This document shows, piece after piece, positions 31,861 through 40,716 of a stretch of 64,000 nucleotides of DNA (positions are counted from its first letter, which is position 1; the number at the start of each line of letters is the position of its first letter). A program made the position numbers and the translations under genes. The notes under the pieces were generated by a model. The model was not told the DNA's origin. It searched no databases and saw only the letters and a program-made list of their open reading frames with translations. Origin of the DNA: Sarocladium kiliense (taxonomy: Eukaryota > Ascomycota > Sordariomycetes > Hypocreales > Sarocladiaceae); the NCBI GenBank assembly GCA_030734395.1, contig JAUZTG010000008.1:124001-188000 (forward strand). The letters run 5' to 3'.

Positions 31861-32467
31861 GTACGTTGACGGGAGACCTCTGCATTGGAGCAGATTTCTC
31901 GCGACCTGAGATGCCTGAGCCTTGAAGTCGTTGCGGGCTGCTTTTACAGACGGGAAGTAGTTTTAGTTTGGACCCAGCAACCACAACACCACTTGCTACT
32001 CCGTTCTTAATGTCCAGAACGACTGCTCCGCCGATGGTTTATCTCTGATTCAAAACACTCAATGGCCAATCAAGCACCAGTGGATAGAAGCCGGTGGGCC
32101 GCAGGCGCAGGGGCTGGCGATGCAACCCTGCCCCTGGCATCTGTTGGTGGCTTGCATATGTGATGTTGCAGAATGCTCGACCCAACGGTGCTTCTGGTCT
32201 TCAGCTTTCCAGCCTACGGACCACTGCAAAAATGAAGGATCATACATACCTTGTATACTAGCTATATCGTGCTCTCTTGGCGCCGTTCCGGGTCTGTCCA
32301 TTGCAACCCCCTGAACGCAACCCGACCAGGGTCGACGAGGCACAGCACATGTATGAGCACACCAGCTCAGACTATATGACCTCGTCAGTTGTGCCTCCTC
32401 TCCCCATCGCGTCAAATGGTTGCTCGCATCTTAATTGCTCTTTATGCTTGAGTGGGCAGGAATCGCC
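31861..32467. other. Gap before the dynamin-like GTPase gene
   Basis: 607 bp with only short chance frames and no clear promoter element. Confidence 0.4.
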
Positions 32468-35400
32468 ATGACTCCTCCTCCAACTCCTCCAGCGGCTGAG
32501 GCATCCCAGCCCATTGGCGTCTTCGCAACTAATAGCCATGTGCCGCTGTCCACAGACTCACAGCCGATAGCCTCGCAACCTGTCCAAGATCTTTCCTTGA
32601 CCTCCAACGCTCCCGCTATCTCTGAGACAGAGCTTCTGTCCTCAAGCCCGTCTTCCTCGATGCCAACATCGTCAGCATTCATTTCAGCACCCGCCTCACC
32701 TACTCCCTCATCTCCCATCGCATCCCAGTTCACCGCGCCGAACCAGCCTTCAGTCACTTTAGCCGCCGAGACATCTCTGATCAATCAGGATGCGTCGTCG
32801 CTGAGCAGCATTGCCACGGCGCATATTACGCAAGGTCTCTGCACAGATGCTTCTACAAATTCCTCGACTGTGTTCGTGCCAACCCAGACTAGAAAGAACC
32901 TAATTGACTTTTTCAATAGGCCTGAGTCGGGGGCGAGTATCTCGACTGACAGTCGTCCTGACAGTCACGAAACTTCGCAACATACGGCTACTTCCAGTTT
33001 CTTGGGCAGTCATGATAGTCAGACCGCGCGACAGCCAGAGGCGACGGCCTCTGCTAGCGATCCGTCTAGCGGCGAGTCTATACAACAGCCTTTCATATTC
33101 ACGGGTTACTCAGGAAGTTTTGCTGCTTGGGATTTCAAAGGGACCAAGTGGGATACTGCTTGGCGGGGTCACCAAATGGCTTCCAGGCAAACCATCTGCA
33201 GACGCAACTTTGCTCGCCCTGTTAGTCAGAAGCCTGCGACTTCCCCCGGCAGGATATTCACAAGTCAAGCTTGGCAGTCTCTAACTTCTACTTGTCACTT
33301 CGATCCCCAACTTCTTGGACAGAATGGTCGGACTATGGAACAATCTGCGTGTAGCACCGATAATAGCCCTGCTGGTCGGGCTTCCAAACGACGTGCACCT
33401 CTTCAGCCTCGGATCCTAGAGGCCTCGCAATTAGGAGATTTACATACAACACCAGCTAGAAACGATCTGGGAACTTCTAGTGGAAACGCAGAACCACCAT
33501 GCGCTGAAAACGGAACTTCTATCTCCTCACCGAGGGCCACACAGGACTCACCCCTATTGGTGCCGTCTCTTTCCGACCAGATGCGCTCCTTGAGCTTCGA
33601 TTCAGATACCCAGACCTCAAGATCTACGTCAAAGGAAAGTAGTGTACCTTGTGATTTGGTTGACCACGCAAACGCTTCCAAAGCCCAGCAAGATACTCAA
33701 GGAACCCAGACGCAGAACCCAGACGATCTTGCAGATGAAGATCTTGGGGCACAAGATGTCTCTCCCTGCTTAGCTGCAGAAGCACTTCGTGGCGCTGAAA
33801 GTATCGCGGCTGATCTTGGTGATGCAGTTCGGAAAGCAACAGACGACATTACCGGAAGCTTTCCCAGCTGCCGCATATGCATTACACCGATGCAGAAAGA
33901 ACAGCCACGAAGGATTGCCCTTCTCGGTGACTCAGGCCAGGGGAAAAGCAGCCTGATTAACTCTCTCCTGAATCTGCCAGGCATTGCGCATACTAGTGAC
34001 ACAGGGGCTGCCTGCACATCAGTTGTGACAGAGTATCACCAACGCTATGATTGGCGGCGAAGCCCTATTTCGATCGAGGTCGACCTTTATGCTGGCGCAG
34101 CCCTGAAGGAGCTCGTTAAAGGGCTTGCAGGGGATTATCGACAGCTCTATCTCCCTGACCAGACATCTGTCCAAGACTATGCTGATCGTCGGAAGCGGTC
34201 CGATGTCGCGTGGTCAACACTAAAGGCTGCTTTTCAGCACCACCAAGGCTTCTCTGCAGAATTCCTGCAGGACAATTCGGACGGTGCCACCGATCGGATC
34301 AATCAGCAACTCATCGACTGGGCTCAGGACATCGAGTGGCCTACTGTCGACTTCACGGACTACTCATACAACGGTAGCCGTAGGTTGTTCGCTTGGCCTT
34401 CGACTACTGAGTATTGTTGTAGCATGACAAGAGCCTTTATGGAAGATAGCCTGTGGCCATTCACAAAGTGCATCCGGTGAGGACCATATAGTTCCCACGT
34501 CCCTTTCAGCCGTGTGCTAACATTAAAGCAAAGGGTGTATTTGAGCGCTCCAATATTAGATAGTGGTGTTATTCTGGTAGATTTGCCAGGTCAGCCACTC
34601 TCGGTGCATGAACTTAATGATCTCCTGCTTAACATCACCAGGGCTCCACGATACGGATCTGACGAAAGTCAAAGCTACACAACATTACCTCTCGCAGTGC
34701 GACAAAGTGTTGATCGTCTCCAAGATCGCCAGGGTAATCACTGACCCGTCAGTCAAATCCAATCTGCTCAAGATAGCAGCCCGACACTTGCCGATACATC
34801 GGGAGGGAGACCAAGGCAAGAAAGTTCATTTGGCAGTGGTTTGTACTGAGGCAGACGTACGTGGCATCTTCCTCGTGTGTCGTGTCTGTCCCGGCTGACT
34901 GTAACAGAGGATCGACATCCAGACAGCGAAGGCTGAGTTATGCGGTGACGGAAGGAGAATTCCACAGGAGGAACTAGAGCAGCTTGAGGCAAAACTCCAT
35001 TTTGCCAAGGCCTCGGGAGACGAGAGACAGAAAAAGGATGCCAAGCGAAGGTGAGTCCTTCATCTAGATCATTCGTTAGAGTTCCTGTTCTAACCAAGCA
35101 GGCTCGAATTCGCTCTCATTGAGGCACGCGCAGCTCACGTTACTGATGCTCTTCAAAAGTGGTATTCCGCTGAAATGAACGGAGATCTAAATGTGTTCTG
35201 CGTTGGTAACCAAGCGTACGAGAAGTTCTACAGAAAGGGCATCGCTAAGTTCGTGCAAGCCAGTGGCATCCCACAACTGCGCCAGTTTTGCATTAAAATC
35301 ACAGGGGATGAGAGGCTGCAGTATACCAGACACGTCATACGATCCATACTCCCGAGTCGATTGGCATCTGCCGAACTGTGGGCGACCAGCAACATGCCTC

Positions 35401-36695
35401 GTGGGGCATTCAGCGACGCGGACAAATCCAACATCCTTCGACACCTAAATGACATCCGATCACAAGTATGCAAAGGTCCGGAACTGATTTCAATTTCGTT
35501 TCTTACAGGAAGTTTACAGGTACTTGAATATACCACCCAACTCCGACAAGCTTTCAATGATTCCTTCGAAGAGTTGATAATGTCCATCTGGGGTAAGAAT
35601 CGGCCAAACGACTCTTAAGCTCCTGTTGACAAATAATCAAGTGCGCCGACAAAGCGAGTGGAATGCGGCGGCGATCGAGTCAGCCGAACAGTGGGAAAAG
35701 GTTTGTCACCACCTGATATAAGCACTTCAAGCATTGATGACTGACTATGTACAGTGGCGCTGGGGTACGAACTCGAGGAAGTCCAAGTCTCACATACACC
35801 TGTCAGCGCTGACGAGTTCCCTCCAGATTCTTACGCATCGTGGTGCAGACGTAACGGAGATCACTCGACAACTGCTCATCAGAACGTTAATTGGAACACT
35901 GAGATTATTTGGAAGATGTGTATAGAAACGGCCCTGCAGTGGGAACTTCTTGAGGACGAGATTCCAACAGTCTTCGAGAAGCTTGCAAAGGACTTGCGCA
36001 AGGCGCTAACAGAGTTCAAAGAAAACGCAATCCTCCGTAAGTACTTGTCGTGGGGAGACAGACGTCAACTAATAGAGGTTTGATACCAGAGGCTCCTGCC
36101 ACTCCACACCGGGACATGCTCATCAGTTCCGCTGATGCTGCCGAAGGGATGTGGACCTGCTACGCTAATTTAGAGGAACAAAAGCTAGCCCGCGGTTTGA
36201 AGTAAGTTTGTTTGTCTAGGCAGGCTCTTATCTCCTCCCTACTAATGGACCCTTTCCAGTTACATCAAAAAGCAGGCAACAGAGGCAAACGAGACTTCCT
36301 ATATTTTCGCCGAGATGCTTAGCACTTACCGAGCCGCAGCTGCCCACAGCATTGTACTGATCTGGCTACCAGCAACTTCAAGCAGCACAGCTGAGGAAGA
36401 GACTGGCTGTGGCATTTTCGAGCGTCAGAAAGCGGAGATCAGCGGACGTATCCGTAGCGAGACTCTGTTTCCAAACATGGCTACAAGACTATCCACTGAT
36501 GTGAAAGCATTGGCAAATAGAACAGAAGAATCTCTCAACATGATGGTCAAACAGATCATGGAGAGACTCGAATATGATGTTAATTTAGTTCTAAAAGAAG
36601 GAGAGCTTGCTACAGGGGTAGAGAACTCAGTTACGAGGCTGATGAAGGCTGTGGATAGCTTGAGGGATAGATTGGAGGAGTTGCCGAAGTTCTAA
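32468..36695 (+). CDS. Large dynamin-like GTPase (SLIP-GC-type)
   Basis: Ten coding exons: 32468-34476, 34534-34589, 34642-34856, 34908-35050, 35102-35465, 35520-35592, 35642-35700, 35778-36036, 36090-36201 and 36260-36695; 1,241 aa. The first ~480 residues are Ser/Thr/Pro-rich and unrecognised. The G domain has G1 GDSGQGKSSL from residue 487, a Thr-bearing G2 region (SDTGAACTSVVTE), G3 DLPG at 686-689 created by the exon 2/3 splice (DLPGLHDTDLTKVKAT), and a hydrophobic CDKVLIVSKIARV strand. Helical stalk-like segments follow (EELEQLEAKLHFAK, then SYASWCRRNGDH and VNWN). Family members include a human nuclear GTPase, but fungal ones are uncharacterised. The junction at 35777 is the weakest. 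An ATG at 32444 could add eight residues. Confidence 0.8.
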
Positions 36696-37346
36696 GTCAC
36701 TGTCTCTTTGGAGTTTCTATGTAGGACGAAATTGGCCATGGCCTAGCATTACTACATCTCTTGGTATCCCAAGACAGTCTTGCCTTGTTATCCTTGGTTG
36801 ACCAGAGCTGACCTGAGTTGTTCTTCCTCTGAAGTAAAAATCGGCTACGCAAATATCGGCCGGAAGTAGCTGGTAGACCCGCGGTTAGATGATGTGCACA
36901 AACATCTTACATGCTGGTTGGTGGTTTGCGTATAGTGCAGTAGGAAGTTTGTTAAAAGCACACACAGAGTTCGTTACTCGCCGCATAATCGCAACCGACT
37001 AGCATCTCATTAGCTACGGCGCTGTATGTTCTATGCAAATATGCCACCCCTCGTCTGGGATGACAAGACGTTTGCTCTTTTTCCGAGAGCAGCCTCGGGA
37101 TGCGAAGCATAGACCTACCAAACGACCAACGCCAGACCTTTCCGTTTGAACATGGCCTTGGGTTTCCTTAATTGCTGCTGTATAAGTAGCTACATATTTT
37201 CTAGAGATCCCCGTACTTTAAAGGCTTCATCTTGCGGCGTTACCTCTTCTTTTCTATCACCTCTGCCTCATCAACTCTTCTGAAGCCCAGTCTATCCATT
37301 TTCTCCCATCATTCTGTGTTTTTCACCTTGTTTTGAGAAGAAGACA
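36696..37346. other. Gap and leader upstream of the 16-residue-repeat gene
   Basis: 651 bp. The 3' part is a long CT-rich leader running from about 37230 to the ATG at 37347. No gene is seen in the rest. Confidence 0.45.
37181..37186 (+). promoter_or_regulatory. Putative TATA box of the repeat-protein gene
   Basis: TATAAG 166 bp upstream of the ATG at 37347, followed by a pyrimidine-rich tract of the kind often found around fungal transcription starts. It supports the gene being transcribed. Confidence 0.4.
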
Positions 37347-38196
37347 ATGTCGGACTATGATATTTTTCGTCGGCCGCGATCTCCACCCTCTATTACTGGC
37401 CTCTTCGGTCATACGTCGAATCAGCAGGCTTCAGTGTTCAACAACGGAGGCTTTAGCTATGCATCGAATCAGCAGGCTATGGTGTCCAACAACGGAGGCT
37501 TCGGCTATTTGTCGAACCAGCAAACCCTGGTGTCTCAAGGCAATGCATTCGCATATGCAGCAAAGCAACAGTCTGCGGTCTCCTCCAATGGATTGTTCGG
37601 CTATGCATCAAATCAGCAAAGCCTGATTGCTGAGGGCAATGCATTCGCCTCCTCGTCTACCCAGCAGATGATGATCTCGAATGGCAATGCATACGGGTAT
37701 GCATCTAATCAGCAAACTATCATATCTGATGGAAATTCCTTCAGCTATTCATCGACTCAGCAGAGTTATGTTTCACCCAACAGTCTCTTCGCTCCACTCC
37801 CTCGGCTCCAGCTCGCCAATTCCAGCCATTTCAGTGCTTCGCCTAACGCCCAGGGTTATCAGACATATGGGGTTCAGAGCGGCCAGCAGTGGTCTCTTCA
37901 GTGGTAATGACCAAACAGTCACGGTGCCCAGCCCCGGCGGGTACAGGTATGAGACAGAATGGAGAATGCTTTCGGGCACTGACTGTGACAGATTATTTGT
38001 CTGGAAGGCTAACGAAGTGTCGGGTGAATCGAAGACTTGGACCGTGAGGTCAGTATTGTTTTTAGGCTAGTTTGTGTGCGGTGTCTTGGAGACGCTTGAT
38101 TCTGATGTTGAGATCAGAAATACGGAAGGCTTTGATTTGGACGAAGAGCTCGAGACTCTAGTGTCATCAAGTGTGCATAAGTTCAACCAAGCCTAG
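37347..38196 (+). CDS. 16-residue tandem-repeat protein, Q/N/S/Y-rich, function unknown
   Basis: Exons 37347-37903, 37947-38048 and 38118-38196 give 245 aa. Residues 18-145 form eight gapless 16-residue repeats, with a ninth degenerate copy; the consensus is roughly [GN]-x-[FY]-x-Y-A-S-N-Q-Q-x-x-V-S-x-[NG], and QQ is invariant in all eight. No signal peptide or membrane segment. The TAA that appears to end the first exon lies inside a 43-bp GTAATG...TACAG intron; splicing continues into YETEWRMLSGTDCDRLFVWK, then TWTVRNTEGFDLDEELETL, ending FNQA. The strict period and alternating polar/aromatic residues suggest a beta-solenoid or amyloid-like stack (inference). The C-terminal ~60 residues look globular and unlike the repeats. 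I know no family. Confidence 0.7.
37398..37781 (+). repeat. Coding 48-bp tandem repeat, eight units
   Basis: Eight consecutive 48-bp units encode the 16-residue repeats without indels. The DNA copies differ at many positions while FxYxSxQQ-type residues persist, so the repeats are old and held by selection on the protein rather than a recent minisatellite expansion. A ninth unit (37782-37829) keeps length but loses the motif. Confidence 0.75.
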
Positions 38197-39088
38197 ACGA
38201 GGTGCCAAAGTTCAAGACTGTAGGTACCTGCGGCGTAGAGAAGATCATGATTGCTAGTGGGCAGGAGCAACAGCAGAGCAAGGGCAGGCATGTATCATGT
38301 CTTCGACTATCAGAAGATTCCTCACGAGTAGTCCCAAAACAAATGATGATCTCAATTGAAGAATTGTCCGTTCGTGTTATCTATCTAGGCAGCCTTCCCA
38401 TTGCCCCCGGTGTAAGACGTCATGTCAAGAAGCACGCGATGCAGTGACATGTCAGGAAAACGCGTGAAGAGCATAGTCCACGTGCTAAGGGACACGCGAC
38501 CTGGCTCGGAATGGAAACCCTTGAATCCTGGTTAGCTCCGGAGAGAGGATACCAGCTTTCTGGGAGAGATCATATTAGTCCCTAGGAGAATTCTCACTAG
38601 GCCCAAGTGGTCGTCAGTGTCTCGCGTGTCCCCTGCGAAACCTCGTATTCTATCCAAACCATGATTAGCGGGTCAGCGACTCAGAGCGACCATTCAGTCG
38701 CAACTATCTAGTCATGTTAGCCCAGACCAGCTAGCCCAACGCGTTCACGACGATGATTTCGCATTGACTTTCTATCCTGGTGGAGTTTAGACTCTTCATG
38801 CCCTCCGTTAACGTCTCCACCAAGGGGGGCCCATGGACTCTTTTTGACCAGAGTCCTCAGCCAGCCGAGACGCAATTTTCCTCTTCTCTTTTTGTCGTTC
38901 AGAAGTCGAACACGACCCCCATCCCCGACCAGACTGCGTATCTCATCTCTATATGCCGGCATAGTGGAGGCATCCCAGTCCAATTCACTAGCGTTTTCGC
39001 TTCCGATCTGCGTTTTCCCCCTGTCCCCTGTTCTGGGATCCTTCCCGTGGGCCTGCATCGCCTGCTTTGGGAATAGACGCATGCAGAA
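38197..39088. other. Gap between the repeat gene and the surface-protein gene
   Basis: 892 bp with one CACGTG at 38479-38484. The long minus-strand frame that begins inside the next gene shows no domain and is treated as chance. Confidence 0.45.
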
Positions 39089-40251
39089 ATGCTTCGTCCG
39101 ATTATCGTGGCCCTGTGCTGTATACTCGCGCTGGCTGCGGGTCAGTCCGACGAAAGATGCTTCATCACGAATGATTGGAGAGACGGCACCATCGTCCCAG
39201 GGGAGCCAAATGTCTTGATCTGGGACTATGGGGGCCCGAATCGGGATGTTCTGCTGAGCACCATTAATGATACTGAGGCCGCCTATATTGGCGCCATCGC
39301 TCGTGAGTTCATAACTCTTCCTGCGTGAAGAAGATCCGGGATACTGATCGTGATATACCAGGCAATGTATCACAAGGTTCCGTCTTCTGGGTACCACCAA
39401 TAGACATAACCAAGGGCGAATCCAATCTGTCATTCTCGATCCAGCTCTGGGATCTCGAAAACGGCAATGGCTGCAGCTCTCCCGACTTCCAGTTCGCCCA
39501 GGTCAACGCACCCGCCGAAGACGAAACCACCACGGACGTGCCCTTCGGGCCATTCGTCACGACCGCCCTGTCCATCATAGACACCGGCTATGTCACCGTC
39601 ACTGCGACTGTCGCAACCTACCAATCCGACGAACCCCAGTTCTGGCAGGCCATAACTGGCAGCATCACCGGCACCGACGCGGCCATCACGAGCGGAACCT
39701 ACACTTCGTTCCAAACCGCGTCCACTGCGTTTCCAACCTCGACAGCAACATCAACATCAACATCCGGTAACGACGGCGATAACAAGAAATCCGGACCAAA
39801 CGTAATGGCCATCGTCATCGGCACGGTCGGTGGCGTTCTGATTATCGCCCTCATCGTCTTGGGTGTCCTCCTCTGGCGCGTCAGACGGAAGCGAGCCAGT
39901 GAAAAAGCAAAGGTCAAATCCCTGTTCGACCCGAAGGGCATCTCGCCTTCGTCAAGCCCCGAGTCGCAGACGAGTGAGGTAGATACTAGGCAGGTTCCCG
40001 CGGCAGAGGTACTAGGGGAATCGGCGCGTCATGAGATGATGGGCGACAGCAGTGCACCACAAGAACTTCCCTCACAGAACATGGATCCGGTGGAACTTCC
40101 TGCTGATGAGATCCCGCCGCCCAGCTATCCGGGACATTGGGAAGATGAGGTGTCTCCTACGACGGGAGCATCGAGGAGATCATCACTTTCATTTGACAAG
40201 GGAACATTCACAGTATCGCCATTGAGCGACCGGAGAGACCGGAAAGAGTAG
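39089..40251 (+). CDS. Single-pass cell-surface protein with Ig-like (Kre9/Knh1-type) ectodomain
   Basis: Exons 39089-39302 and 39362-40251 give 367 aa. Signal peptide MLRPIIVALCCILALAAG. The ectodomain shows PNVLIWDYGGPNRDVLLSTI, then GSVFWVPPIDI and LSFSIQLWD, a pattern resembling the Kre9/Knh1-like N-terminal domain of fungal Ser-Thr-rich wall proteins (W...L...G..W.PP). A Ser/Thr-rich stalk leads to one transmembrane segment (VMAIVIGTVGGVLIIALIVLG) followed by the stop-transfer WRVRRKRASEKAK. The cytosolic tail of about 110 residues is Ser/Pro/Glu-rich. The layout is that of a wall-stress or adhesion sensor rather than a GPI protein. The family likeness is weak; the topology is clear. Confidence 0.75.
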
Positions 40252-40716
40252 CGTATATAATGAGTGCCATGTAGCCAAAATCTAATGTTGTATGACCTGT
40301 ACCCTCCACCAAGTCTTTCGTCTGGCTCAGTGGTCCAACTTTGCAGATCGATGGTACCGCCAACCCTGGTTTCCATAACCATCGGTTTGTAATCGCTTGG
40401 GCTGGTTATCATATCACCCCCCTGAGGCTTAAACAGAATCTGACTTCTACAGGACTGTCCACTGCCTATGTCTATCTGCAAGTCACCCACCACTTCCGGA
40501 ATCTGGAGAAAACCAGACCCCGCAGGCCTTGTTGGCCAAGCAGATTGTCGAGCCTTCGACTTTGAACAAGACACAGGACTACAAGTATCATCTTCATATG
40601 ACAGCATGAAACATGTATCTGATCAGAGGCATAGCCAAGATCAATCAATTGCCAATGCAGTAATGGTTCATCTATCTAGTTCATACAAAATTTGTCCCAG
40701 TTACCAATAACCCCCC
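40252..40716. other. Convergent 3' region before NUP159
   Basis: 465 bp between two convergent stops. Nothing recognisable. Confidence 0.4.

Noticed and set aside
37398..37781. CRISPR array or recent minisatellite
   Set aside because: The units are coding, have no spacers and are strongly diverged at the DNA level while the protein motif is kept.
37681..38070. 129-codon frame overlapping the repeat gene in another phase
   Set aside because: Its first half is an out-of-frame reading of the repeats; its second half is real and is included as exon 2 of the repeat gene.
38717..39433. 238-codon minus-strand frame over the surface-protein gene
   Set aside because: It overlaps the signal-peptide exon and first intron of the plus-strand gene, which has clear topology; no domain is seen.
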